The translations under genes were made by a program, and so were the position numbers. Under the pieces are notes generated by a model. The model saw only the letters and a program-made list of their open reading frames with translations. It had not been told where the DNA came from and ran no database searches. Source: Actinomycetospora sp. NBRC 106378 (lineage in GTDB: Bacteria > Actinomycetota > Actinomycetes > Mycobacteriales > Pseudonocardiaceae). Taken from it: a DNA stretch of 64,000 nucleotides. Positions within the stretch are counted from its first letter, which is position 1, and each line of letters begins with the position of its first letter. Positions 35,041-43,050 of the stretch are shown one piece after another. The stretch spans positions 310,001 through 374,000 of the forward strand of contig NZ_BSTT01000002.1 in the NCBI RefSeq assembly GCF_030269685.1. The letters run 5' to 3'.

Positions 35041-35919
35041 GTGGCTGTGAAGCTGGTGACGTACACCGACGGCGGGCACGAGGCCGTCGGCCTGGTCGAG
35101 GCCGACGGGACGACGGTGCTCGACCTCGGGCCCGTCGTCGGGAACCGGACCCTGGTCGAGGTCGTCGAGGACTGGGCGGCGCTGGCGCCCGCGATCGCGG
35201 CGGCCGCGGACCTGCGCCGCATCGAGGGGCCCCGCCTGCTCGCGCCGTTCCCGCGGCCGCGCCGCGACCTGTTCGCGGTGGGGAAGAACTACCGGGAGCA
35301 CGTGGCCGAGTTCGGGCGGTCCGGGTACGACACCCCGCAGCGCTCCGAGGACCTGCCGGAGAAGCCGATCGTCTTCTCGAAGGCGACCACGGCCGTCACC
35401 GGTCCCCACGACGACGTCGAGGCCCACCCCGGGATCACGAGCGAGCTGGACTACGAGGCCGAGCTGGCCGTCATCATCGGGCGCGGCGGGCGCGGCATCT
35501 CCCGCGAGCAGGCGCTCGAGCACGTGTGGGGCTACACGATCGTCAACGACGTCACGGCCCGGGACGTGCAGCGCGACCACAAGCAGTGGCTGCTCGGCAA
35601 GTCGCTGGACACCCACGCCCCGATGGGGCCGTGGGCGGTCTCCGCCGACGAGGTCGGCGACGTCACCGCGCTCGTCGTCTCCTCGACGGTCAACGGGGAG
35701 CCGCGGCAGAAGGCGCCCGTGGCCGACCTGATCTTCGACGTCCCGGAACTGATCCGGGTCATCTCGGCGGGGATCACCCTGCTGCCGGGGGACGTCATCG
35801 CCACCGGCACCCCGGCCGGCGTCGGGATCGGCTTCGACCCGCCGCGCTTCCTCGAGCCCGGTGACGTCGTCGAGTGCTCGATCACCGGTCTCGGCTCGCT
35901 CCGCAACACCATCCGCTGA
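35041..35919 (+). CDS. Fumarylacetoacetate hydrolase-family protein
   Basis: A 292-residue enzyme. GTG at 35041 follows GAGGGAGA; GTG at 35047 is possible. AVGKNYREHVAEFG, SELDYEAELAVIIGRGGRGI (metal-binding acids), VNDVTARDVQ and KSLDTHAPMGPW are FAH-family hallmarks, with TGTPAGVGIGFDPPRFLEPGD at the C-terminal side. The family hydrolyses C-C bonds, decarboxylates or hydrates oxo-acids in aromatic breakdown. It is first in the GntR-controlled operon. Confidence 0.93.
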   Translation: MAVKLVTYTDGGHEAVGLVEADGTTVLDLGPVVGNRTLVEVVEDWAALAPAIAAAADLRRIEGPRLLAPFPRPRRDLFAVGKNYREHVAEFGRSGYDTPQRSEDLPEKPIVFSKATTAVTGPHDDVEAHPGITSELDYEAELAVIIGRGGRGISREQALEHVWGYTIVNDVTARDVQRDHKQWLLGKSLDTHAPMGPWAVSADEVGDVTALVVSSTVNGEPRQKAPVADLIFDVPELIRVISAGITLLPGDVIATGTPAGVGIGFDPPRFLEPGDVVECSITGLGSLRNTIR

Positions 35920-35952
35920 CACCCGGGCAGACGCCCGAAGGAGGACGACCAC

Positions 35953-36717
35953 GTGCAGGTGAACGGCAAGGAACTGGCGGTCGAGATCACGGGGGACGGG
36001 CCCGTGGTGCTGCTCGTCCACGGGCTCGGCGGGACGTCCAACTTCTACCAGCCGCAGGTGGCCGCCCTCGCCGAGCGGTTCACGGTCGTCCGGCCCGACA
36101 TGGAGGGCTCCGGGCGCTCGCCGGTCGCCGGCACGGTCTCCATCCAGAGCTTCGCAGGCGACCTCGCCGACCTGCTGGCCCGGCTCGACGCGGGGCCCGC
36201 CCGCGTCGTCGGGCACTCGATGGCCACCATCACCGCGCGCCTGCTCGCCGCGACCCGGCCCGAGGCGGTGTCCCACCTCGCCCTGCTCGGCGCCGTGCCC
36301 GCCCCGCTGCCCGAGGCCGGGCAGCAGGCGCAGCACGACCGGGCCGCGAAGGCCCGGGCCGGCGAGATGCCCGCGATCGCGGACGCGGTCATGGCGAACG
36401 CCACCGCCGAGACCACCCGCCGGGACTCCCCGGCCACCGCCGCCCTCGTCCGGGAACTCGTCCTGCGCCAGGACCCCGAGGGCTACGCCCGCTCGTGCGA
36501 GGCCCTCGCCGGCGCACCCGACCCGGGCCCGATCGACCCGCAGCTGCCGCTGCTGCTGCTCACCGGCGCCGACGACGGCGTCGGTCGGCCCGCGATCAGC
36601 GAGGCGCTCGCCGAGGCCCACGGCGCGGCGACGCTCGACGTCCTGCCCGGCTGCGGTCACTGGACCGCCCTCGAGCGGCCGAACGACGTGACCGAGCACC
36701 TCCTCAAGTTCTTCTGA
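35953..36717 (+). CDS. Alpha/beta hydrolase, PcaD-like
   Basis: A 254-residue hydrolase from GTG 35953 with AAGGAGG upstream. VHGLGGTSNFYQPQV forms the oxyanion region, VVGHSMATITARL the nucleophile elbow (Ser), LLTGADDGVG the Asp region and LPGCGHWTALERPNDV the catalytic His. It resembles 3-oxoadipate enol-lactonases and other ring-cleavage-pathway hydrolases. It lies 33 bp after the FAH gene. The substrate is inferred to be an ester or lactone of the same route. Confidence 0.88.
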   Translation: MQVNGKELAVEITGDGPVVLLVHGLGGTSNFYQPQVAALAERFTVVRPDMEGSGRSPVAGTVSIQSFAGDLADLLARLDAGPARVVGHSMATITARLLAATRPEAVSHLALLGAVPAPLPEAGQQAQHDRAAKARAGEMPAIADAVMANATAETTRRDSPATAALVRELVLRQDPEGYARSCEALAGAPDPGPIDPQLPLLLLTGADDGVGRPAISEALAEAHGAATLDVLPGCGHWTALERPNDVTEHLLKFF

Positions 36718-36753
36718 CCCCCACTGCCCGACCCTCGACGCCGAGGAGCCCCC

Positions 36754-38052
36754 ATGAGCAAGGTCCTGTTCCGCAACGTCTCGATCCTCGACTCCACCGG
36801 GGCCCTGCCCTACCCCGGTGACGTGCTCGTCGAGGACGACCGCATCGCCGCGGTGGGCACCGTCGACGCCTCGCGCGCCGACGGCGCGCAGGTGGTGGAG
36901 GGGCGCGGACGCACCCTCATGTCCGGGCTGTGCGACGCCCACACGCACTTCTCGTGGAACAACTCCGCCGACCTCGACGGGCTCGGCCTGATGCCGGTCG
37001 AGGAACACCTGCTCTTCTCGATGGAGTCGGCGAAGAAGTACATCGACTCCGGCTACACGATGTGCCTGGGCGCCGCGTCGGCCAAGGAGCGCCTCGACGT
37101 CGTCTGCCGCGACGCCATCGCCGCCGGCCGCATCCCCGGCCCGCGCTACCTCGCCAACGGCCCGGAGATCGCCGTGACCGGCGGCGCGCTCATCAAGTCG
37201 ATCACGAAGTTCGCGGACGGCCCCGAGGGCATGCGGAAGGCGGTCCGTGAGCTGATCGACCTCGGCGTCGACCAGATCAAGCTGTCGATGACCGGCGAGG
37301 AGATCACCGGTACCCAGCGCGCCGAGGACACCTACTTCTCCGACGAGGAGGTCGCCGCCGCCGTCGCCGAGGCCCACCGCCGCGGCAAGCGCGTGTGCGC
37401 CCACGCCCGCTCCGCGGAGAGCGTGAAGATGTGCCTGCGGAACAAGGTCGACATCATCTACCACGCCTCCTTCACCGACGCCGAGGGCATGGACATGCTC
37501 GAGGCCAACAAGGACTGGGTGTTCGTCGCCCCCGGCATCAACTGGCTCGTCGCGACCCTCTACGAGGCCGAGGCGTTCGGGTTCCCCCAGGAGGCGGCCG
37601 AGGCCGTCGGCTACAAGAAGGAACTCGAGGTGGCCACCGAGGGGCTGCGCGAGATGCACCGGCGCGGCATCAAGCTGCTGCCCGGCGGCGACTACGGGTT
37701 CGCGTGGACCCCGCACGGCACCTACGCCCGCGACCTCGAGCACTTCGTCGAACGGCTCGGCTTCACGCCGATGGAGGCGATCATCTCCGCCACTGCGTGG
37801 GGCGGCGAGATCATGCTGCAGCCCGACGAGCTCGGGAAGGTCCAGCCCGGCTACCTCGCGGACCTCATCCTCGTCGACGGCGACCCGCTCGAGGACATCA
37901 CGGTGCTGCAGGACCACGACCGGCTGCACGCGATCATGAAGGACGGGCGCTTCCACAAGGAGGACGCACCGCTCGTGACGCACAGCGGGCTCGACGACCC
38001 GGCGGGCCCGGTCAGCCCGGCGACCCGCGAGTACGTCGAGGCCCGGCCCTGA
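36754..38052 (+). CDS. Metal-dependent amidohydrolase
   Basis: A 432-residue amidohydrolase from ATG 36754 with GAGGAG upstream. LFRNVSILDSTGALPYPGDV starts a small beta domain, CDAHTHFSWN carries the first metal His pair, VDQIKLSMTG contains the bridging Lys, and CAHARS, YHASF and GGDYGFAWTPHGTYARDLE hold further ligands. The group covers imidazolonepropionase-like and prolidase-like enzymes that cleave cyclic or acyl amides. It is a paralogue of the enzyme at 62091. Position in the operon suggests hydrolysis of an amide or cyclic precursor. Confidence 0.88.
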   Translation: MSKVLFRNVSILDSTGALPYPGDVLVEDDRIAAVGTVDASRADGAQVVEGRGRTLMSGLCDAHTHFSWNNSADLDGLGLMPVEEHLLFSMESAKKYIDSGYTMCLGAASAKERLDVVCRDAIAAGRIPGPRYLANGPEIAVTGGALIKSITKFADGPEGMRKAVRELIDLGVDQIKLSMTGEEITGTQRAEDTYFSDEEVAAAVAEAHRRGKRVCAHARSAESVKMCLRNKVDIIYHASFTDAEGMDMLEANKDWVFVAPGINWLVATLYEAEAFGFPQEAAEAVGYKKELEVATEGLREMHRRGIKLLPGGDYGFAWTPHGTYARDLEHFVERLGFTPMEAIISATAWGGEIMLQPDELGKVQPGYLADLILVDGDPLEDITVLQDHDRLHAIMKDGRFHKEDAPLVTHSGLDDPAGPVSPATREYVEARP

Positions 38053-38053
38053 C

Positions 38054-38395
38054 GTGCCGCTGCTCGTCTGCCGGACCTGCCCGCGCGACCGCGCGGACAC
38101 CGGCTCCTTCGGTGCCGCGCTCGACCCGCTCCTGACGGGGGCGGCCGGGCGCGGCGTCCGCGTGCGGCACGTGCCGTGCCTCGGCGGCTGCCCGAACGAC
38201 GGGAACGTGGCCGTCGACGGGCCGGGCAAGCCACGGGTGCGGTTCTCCCGGATCGCCGCCGAGGACGCCGCCTCGCTCGTCGAGGCGGGGGTGGCGTTCG
38301 ACGCCAGCGAGAGCGGTCTCCCCGACGTCGGGTGGGAGGTCCCGGACGCACTGCGGGGCCGGCTCACCGCGGTCACCCCGAAGCGGGTGGAGTGA
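38054..38395 (+). CDS. DUF1636-like thioredoxin-fold metal protein
   Basis: A 113-residue protein from GTG 38054, one base after the amidohydrolase stop. LVCRTCPRD and VPCLGGCPNDGNVAV form a C-x2-C and C-x3-C pattern like DUF1636 and 2Fe-2S thioredoxin-like ferredoxins. Members often sit beside cobalamin or metal-dependent pathways. It may bind a Fe-S cluster or deliver metal to the amidohydrolase; both are inference. Confidence 0.75.
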   Translation: MPLLVCRTCPRDRADTGSFGAALDPLLTGAAGRGVRVRHVPCLGGCPNDGNVAVDGPGKPRVRFSRIAAEDAASLVEAGVAFDASESGLPDVGWEVPDALRGRLTAVTPKRVE

Positions 38396-38435
38396 CCGGC
38401 TGGCCGTCCCCGCCGCGACCGACGATCATGCGTCC

Positions 38436-39197
38436 GTGACCCTCGGCGAAGCGGCGATCATCGCGGTCGCGGGCGTGTGGGCCGGCATGATCAACACGAT
38501 CGTCGGGTCCGGCACGCTCGTCACCTTCCCGGTCCTGCTGGCGCTCGGGTTCCCGCCGCTGACGGCCAACGTCTCGAACGGCCTGGGGTTGGTACCGGGC
38601 TCGGTGACCGGGGCGATCGGCTACCGGCGCGAGCTCCGCGGCCTGGCCGGACGGACGGTCCGGCTGGCGATCCCGACGGCGGTCGGGGGCCTGGCCGGCG
38701 CGCTGCTGCTCTTCGCGCTGCCGTCGTCGGTGTTCGACGCCGTCGTGCCGGTGCTCGTCGCGCTCGCGGTCGTGCTCGTGGTGGTCCAGCCCGCCGTCGC
38801 ACGTCGGATCGCCGCCCGCCGCCCGTCGGGCGAGCCGCGCACGGCGGTGCGGCCCGGGCTCGTGGCGTCGGTGTTCGGGACCGGGCTCTACGGCGGGTAC
38901 TTCGGCGCCGCGCAGGGGGTGCTCCTGCTGGGGGTGCTCGGCATCCTGATCGACGACGACCTGCAGCGCCACAACGCCGTCAAGAACATCCTGGCCGCGA
39001 TCGCGAACCTGGTGTCCGGGATCGTGTTCGCCCTGGTCGCGCCGGTGTCCTGGCCGGTCGTCGGGTTGATCGCGGGCGGCTCGATCGTCGGGGGTCTGAT
39101 CGGCGCGCTCATCGGCCGACGGCTCCCGCCGCTCGTCCTGCGCGGGGTGATCGTGGTGGTCGGCCTCGCGGCGCTGGTGCAGCTCCTGCTCCGCTAG
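38436..39197 (+). CDS. TauE/SafE-family permease
   Basis: A 253-residue membrane protein with about eight helices. The first repeat has GMINTIVGSGTLVTFPVLLALGFPP (split over residues 15-40), the second GLYGGYFGAAQGVLLLGVLG, both TauE hallmarks, and HNAVKNILAAIANLVSGIVF marks the third conserved stretch. The family exports sulfite, sulfoacetate or organic anions. It starts 40 bp after the DUF1636 gene and may share its transcript. Its substrate is unknown. Confidence 0.9.
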   Translation: MTLGEAAIIAVAGVWAGMINTIVGSGTLVTFPVLLALGFPPLTANVSNGLGLVPGSVTGAIGYRRELRGLAGRTVRLAIPTAVGGLAGALLLFALPSSVFDAVVPVLVALAVVLVVVQPAVARRIAARRPSGEPRTAVRPGLVASVFGTGLYGGYFGAAQGVLLLGVLGILIDDDLQRHNAVKNILAAIANLVSGIVFALVAPVSWPVVGLIAGGSIVGGLIGALIGRRLPPLVLRGVIVVVGLAALVQLLLR

Positions 39198-39220
39198 TCC
39201 CGCCGCTCCGCTAGTCCCGC

Positions 39221-39280
39221 CGCGAGGTTCACGTCAGGTATGCCGGCGGGCCCGTGACCCTGCCTGATGTACACCTCGCG
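39221..39280. repeat. Palindromic extragenic repeat, GAGGTTCAC type
   Basis: Arms CGCGAGGTTCACGTCAGGTA (39221-39240) and TGCCTGATGTACACCTCGCG (39261-39280) match with four mismatches. It lies between convergent genes (stop at 39197 and stop at 39309). The same element type clusters at 60564-61083. An 18-bp tandem duplication, GCTCCGCTAGTCCCGCCG, covers the TauE stop codon just before it. Confidence 0.75.
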
Positions 39281-39308
39281 GCAGCGGCGCACAGCCCCGC
39301 GGTGTCGC

Positions 39309-40178
39309 TCAGCCCTTCAGCGGGGCGATCACCTGCTCGGCGAAGCGCAGGACCGGCTCCGTGGAGCGCGGGTGCCCGAAGTCCATGACGACGTGGTCGA
39401 CCCCGAGGTCGCGGTGTCCCGCGAGCTCCTCCACGAGCTTCGCGGCGTCGTCGTCGCTCTCGGGCAGCGCGCGCTCGAGCGTCACCGTGACCTCGATCGT
39501 GTCGGGGTCCCGCCCCGCCTGCTCGGCCGCGCTGCGCACGATGTCCCAACGACGGGTGAAGCCGTCGCCCGCCGGCCCGTTCCACGAGTCCGCGAGCCGC
39601 CCGACCATCGGGAGCCCGACCTTCTCGCCCGCCGCGCCGATGCACACCCGCGGCGGCGTCTCGGGCAGCGGCGGCGCGGAGGCCTCGGTGATCGTCGTGA
39701 ACCGGCCCTCGTAGGAGGGGTACTCCTGCGTCCACATCCGGCGGCAGATCTCGATGGTCTCCTCGAGCTGCGCGAACCGCACCGACGGCTTCGGGAACTC
39801 GTAGCCGTACGCCTCGTACTCCTTCTCCCGCCAGCCCGCGCCGATCCCGAGCACGAACCGTCCGCCCGAGAGGTACTGCAGCGTCGCCGCCATCTTGGCC
39901 AGCAACGGCGGGTGCCGGTAGCCGACCCCGAGCACGTGGTGGCAGAGCTCCACGGACTCGTGCCGCGCCGCGAGCCATGTCAGCGTCGTCCACGCCTCGA
40001 GGAACGGGTCGGTCTTCTCGTCGAACCCGTAGAAGTGGTCGGCGATCCACAACGAGTCGAAGTGCGGCAACGCCGTCGGCAGGATCTCCGTGTCCTGGTA
40101 CGCGGCGATCGGCACCTGGTCCGACCACCGGTTGCCGATCACGGGGGAGAGCCATCCGAACCGCAGGGCCTGAGTCAC
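39309..40178 (-). CDS. LLM-class (F420-dependent type) oxidoreductase
   Basis: A 289-residue TIM-barrel protein from GTG 40178. HFDSLWIADHFYGFDEKTD, LGTGVxxxxYRHP-like VLGVGYRHPPLLAKMAATL, GRFVLGIGAGWREKEYEAYG and PRVCIGAAGEKVGLPMVGRL match the luciferase-like monooxygenase family, in the subgroup usually using F420 in actinobacteria. Substrate unknown. It is convergent with TauE and upstream of nothing on its strand. Confidence 0.88.
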   Translation of the reverse strand: MTQALRFGWLSPVIGNRWSDQVPIAAYQDTEILPTALPHFDSLWIADHFYGFDEKTDPFLEAWTTLTWLAARHESVELCHHVLGVGYRHPPLLAKMAATLQYLSGGRFVLGIGAGWREKEYEAYGYEFPKPSVRFAQLEETIEICRRMWTQEYPSYEGRFTTITEASAPPLPETPPRVCIGAAGEKVGLPMVGRLADSWNGPAGDGFTRRWDIVRSAAEQAGRDPDTIEVTVTLERALPESDDDAAKLVEELAGHRDLGVDHVVMDFGHPRSTEPVLRFAEQVIAPLKG

Positions 40179-40194
40179 GGCGCGATCATCGCAC

Positions 40195-40587
40195 TCAGAG
40201 GATGACGAGGTGGCGGTCCTCGGCAGCCGGCACGGCGTCCCGTCCGACTCGACGGTCGACGGTGACGAAGCGACCGTCGTAGCGGGCTGCCAGCGCGAGG
40301 AGGTAGGCGTCCGTGAGCCGGCGGGGGCCATGGATGCGTTCCGTCGTGAGCACGTCCTCGTCGAGGGAGCTCACGTCGCAGGGCCAGAACTCGTGGTCCG
40401 AGCCGTCCCGCGACGTCCGGAGCAGATCGACGGCCCGGTGGGGGCTGACCGGGCTCGGGTATCTCGGCTGGCTGATGATCCGCACGAAGCCGTTCTCGGT
40501 GATCGCGCACGAGGCCCAGCCATGGGACAACTCCGTGTCCGCCCACTCCCAGGCGCGCTCGTGGTCCAGGTGGTCGGCGTCGAGTCC
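40195..40587 (-). pseudogene. VapC-family toxin lacking its N-terminus
   Basis: The frame reads DADHLDHERAWEWADTELSH, ASCAITENGFVRIISQPRYP and, at the end, LTDAYLLALAARYDGRFVTVDRR, all strong matches to VapC PIN-domain RNases, including the TENGFVR and TDAYLLALA motifs. The first strand with the catalytic Asp (LLDVN-type) is absent: upstream of about 40587 the frame runs without homology into the stop region of the aldo/keto reductase and has no proper start. No VapB antitoxin gene precedes it. The gene is judged a 5'-truncated remnant. A TTG at 40530 could start only a shorter fragment. Confidence 0.75.
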
Positions 40588-40603
40588 CTCGGTGCCTCGA
40601 CAC

Positions 40604-41575
40604 TCACCGCTCGCTGTCGAGCTGCGCCATCGCCGCCGCGGGGTAGCGGTCGCCGGAGACCGACCCGGCCGGGATCAGCTCGTCGATCCGGGCGAGGTCG
40701 TCCGCGGTGAGCTCGACGTCGGCCAGCGACGACGTCACCTGGTCGACCCGCCGCGCCCCGATCACCGGCACGATGTCCGGCCCCTGCGCGCTCACCCACG
40801 CGATCGCCAGCTGCGCGACCGACACGTCCTTCGCGGCGGCCATCTCGTGCAGACGGGCGACGAGCGCCTGGTTGTGCTCGAGGTGCTCGCCCTGCCAGCG
40901 CGGGGTCATCGCTCGGCCGCCGGTCACCGCCCCGCTCCCGCCGATCAGTCCGCGCCCGAGCACGCCGTAGGCGGTGATCCCGACGCCGAGCTCCCGGCAG
41001 GTCGGCAGGATGTCGGCCTCGATCTCGCGGCTGAGCACGGAGTACTCGATCTGCAGGTCGCAGACGGGGGTGACCGCGGCGGCGCGGCGGATCGTCGCCG
41101 ACGAGACCTCGCTCAGCCCGACGTGGCGCACGTAGCCCTGCTCGACGAGCTCGGCGATCGCGCCCACGGTGTCCTCGATCGGCACGGCCGGGTCGAGGCG
41201 CGCGGGCCGGTAGACGTCGACGTGGTCGACGCCGAGCCGCTGCAACGAGTAGGTGAGGAAGTTGCGCAGGGAGGCGGGGCGCGCGTCGACCCCGCCGATC
41301 CCGCCGTCGGGACCCCGCATCGCCCCGAACTTGACCGAGAGGACGACGTCGTCGCGGGACCGGTCGGCCAGCGCGCGGCGGATGAGCATCTCGTTGTGGC
41401 CGGAGCCGTAGAAGTCGCCGGTGTCGAGGAGGGTGCCGCCGGCGTCGAGGTAGGCGTGGATCACGCGGACGCCCTCGTCCTCGTCGACGGCGCCGTAGAC
41501 GCCGGACAGGCCCATGCACCCGAGGGCGGGGGAGGAGACGACGGGACCGGTGGAGCCGAGCTGTCGGTGCTGCAT
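40604..41575 (-). CDS. Aldo/keto reductase
   Basis: A 323-residue AKR from ATG 41575. GCMGLSGVYG, LLDTGDFYGSGHNEMLIRRAL (Asp and Tyr of the tetrad, split near residues 52-70), VVLSVKFGAM (Lys), QRLGVDHVDVY and PVIGARRVDQ (cofactor loop) are family hallmarks. The usual catalytic His of the tetrad lies in a YRPARLDP segment where a His is expected but Arg/Pro is seen. It likely reduces aldehydes or ketones with NADPH. It is divergent from an XRE regulator, a frequent pairing. Confidence 0.9.
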   Translation of the reverse strand: MQHRQLGSTGPVVSSPALGCMGLSGVYGAVDEDEGVRVIHAYLDAGGTLLDTGDFYGSGHNEMLIRRALADRSRDDVVLSVKFGAMRGPDGGIGGVDARPASLRNFLTYSLQRLGVDHVDVYRPARLDPAVPIEDTVGAIAELVEQGYVRHVGLSEVSSATIRRAAAVTPVCDLQIEYSVLSREIEADILPTCRELGVGITAYGVLGRGLIGGSGAVTGGRAMTPRWQGEHLEHNQALVARLHEMAAAKDVSVAQLAIAWVSAQGPDIVPVIGARRVDQVTSSLADVELTADDLARIDELIPAGSVSGDRYPAAAMAQLDSER

Positions 41576-41623
41576 GGCGTCCACCCTGCGCCCCTCGACG
41601 GGGAGGTGGCAGGCCCGGGCCAA

Positions 41624-41644
41624 CCAGGGACCGGCCGACCCTGG
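41624..41644. promoter_or_regulatory. Dyad CCAGGG-N9-CCCTGG between AKR and XRE genes
   Basis: CCAGGG (41624-41629) and CCCTGG (41639-41644) form a dyad with a central GGCC. It lies in the 101-bp gap between the divergent aldo/keto reductase and XRE regulator genes, and is the only clear symmetry there. Operator function is inferred. Confidence 0.4.
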
Positions 41645-41676
41645 CTCGCTTCCCGACGACGGTTGATGCTGGGGCG

Positions 41677-42540
41677 GTGATCGACCGCGCGGGCCTCGGG
41701 GACTTCCTCCGGCGACGACGGGAGCTGCTGCGACCGACCGAGGTCGGTCTCGTGCCGGGCCCCCGACGACGGACCCCGGGGTTGCGCCGCGAGGAGGTCG
41801 CGCAGCTGGCCGGGCTCTCGGTCGACTACTACACGCGCCTCGAGCAGGCCCGCGGCCCGCACCCGAGCGAACCCGTCGTGACGAGCCTGGCGCGGGCGCT
41901 GCGCTGCGACCTCGACGAGCGCGACCACCTCTTCCATCTCGCCGGCTTGGTCCCACCGGCGCGGCGGGCCGGCCGGCACGTGTCGCCGGGTCTGATGGCG
42001 CTGGTCGACCACCTCACCGACGTCCCCGCCCGCATCCACACCGATCTGCACGACGTGCTGTGGCAGAACCCGCTCGCCGACGCCCTGTTCGGCACCAGCA
42101 CGGTCAATCCGGTGCGGCAGTGGTTCACCGATCCAGCGTTCCGCTCGTTGACCCCGGACGAGGACCGGGCCGCGTTGTCCGCCGGACACGTCCGCGACCT
42201 GCGCGCCACCGCGGCCCGGCGGGCGGGCGACGCGGACGTGACCGAGCTGGTCGACGACCTGCTCGCCCGCAGCACCGAGTTCCGGGAGCTCTGGGAGCGC
42301 CACGAGGTCGGGGTCCGGCGGGTCGACCGGAAGCGGTTCCGGCACCCGGAGGTCGGGCTCGTGCACGTCACCTGCGAGGTCCTGCTCAGCCCCGAGACCG
42401 ACCGGGTCCTGCTCGTCTACTTCCCCACGGAGGGGACCGACGCCCGGGAGAAGCTCGACCTGCTGCGGGTGATCGGCACGCAGTCGATGGTCGAGCTCCG
42501 CTCCGCTTCGTCTCCCGAGGACCTGCACCCGTCGTCGTGA
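41677..42540 (+). CDS. XRE-family regulator with MmyB-like ligand domain
   Basis: A 287-residue regulator from GTG 41677. RRTPGLRREEVAQLAGLSVDYYTRLEQ is the helix-turn-helix (residues about 28-60). The C-terminal PAS-like MmyB domain has DVLWQNPLADALFG, NPVRQWFTDPAFR and HPEVGLVHVTCEVLLSP. Such regulators usually repress a divergent dehydrogenase or reductase, here the aldo/keto reductase, and bind a fatty-acid-like ligand in known structures. Convergent with MarR, with abutting stops. Confidence 0.92.
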   Translation: MIDRAGLGDFLRRRRELLRPTEVGLVPGPRRRTPGLRREEVAQLAGLSVDYYTRLEQARGPHPSEPVVTSLARALRCDLDERDHLFHLAGLVPPARRAGRHVSPGLMALVDHLTDVPARIHTDLHDVLWQNPLADALFGTSTVNPVRQWFTDPAFRSLTPDEDRAALSAGHVRDLRATAARRAGDADVTELVDDLLARSTEFRELWERHEVGVRRVDRKRFRHPEVGLVHVTCEVLLSPETDRVLLVYFPTEGTDAREKLDLLRVIGTQSMVELRSASSPEDLHPSS

Positions 42541-42996
42541 TCAGTCCGGTCGGCCCGCCCGGTCCATGGCCGCGGTGAGCCGGTCGAGGAAGGCACGCAC
42601 GACGACGGTCTCCTCCGGGGAGAGCGACCGGCCGACCTCGTCGATCAGCCGCAGACCGGGGAGCCACACGCGCAGTGCGTGGGCCTGCGCGTCGGCTGTG
42701 GCGGCGAGGGTGACGCGGCGGCGGTCGGTGGGGTGCGGGGTGCGCTCGACGTGCCCGGCGGCCTCGAGGCGGTCGATCAGCACGGTGGCCGACGCCGAGC
42801 GGATGCCGAGCCGCTCGGCCAGTTCGGCGGCGCCCATCGGGCCGTGCTCGCCGAGCAGGTGGATCGCGGTCATGTCGGTGACGTTCATCCGCATCGCCTT
42901 CGCCATGCGCACGACGAGGTCCTGTGAGGCGCCGATCAGGTCGCGCACCGCGAACGTGGTCGCGTCGAAGTGCGCGATCTCGGTCTCCGGCTCCAT
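42541..42996 (-). CDS. MarR-family regulator
   Basis: A 151-residue regulator from ATG 42996; GAGGAGG lies upstream and is also compatible with an ATG three codons earlier. The winged helix has MGAAELAERLGIRSASATVLIDRLEAAGHVERTPHPTDRRRV, split over residues 50-92, with the DRR wing typical of MarR. It is divergent from the FAD monooxygenase across an AT-rich 54-bp gap, so it likely represses that gene. Confidence 0.92.
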   Translation of the reverse strand: MEPETEIAHFDATTFAVRDLIGASQDLVVRMAKAMRMNVTDMTAIHLLGEHGPMGAAELAERLGIRSASATVLIDRLEAAGHVERTPHPTDRRRVTLAATADAQAHALRVWLPGLRLIDEVGRSLSPEETVVVRAFLDRLTAAMDRAGRPD

Positions 42997-43014
42997 CCGT
43001 GGCACCTCCTCAGG

Positions 43015-43031
43015 TAGTTAGAGAATCTAGC
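43015..43031. promoter_or_regulatory. AT-rich dyad, candidate MarR operator
   Basis: TAGTTAGAGAATCTAGC contains TAGA-GAA-TCTA (43019-43029), a small perfect dyad in the only AT-rich patch of the marR-monooxygenase gap. Position and composition suit a MarR site overlapping both promoters. Confidence 0.5.
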
Positions 43032-43050
43032 GACAGGGTATCCGGATCCC

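Noticed and set aside
34909-38376. An 1155-residue minus-strand frame
   Set aside because: It is antisense to the FAH-hydrolase operon and has no recognisable domain.
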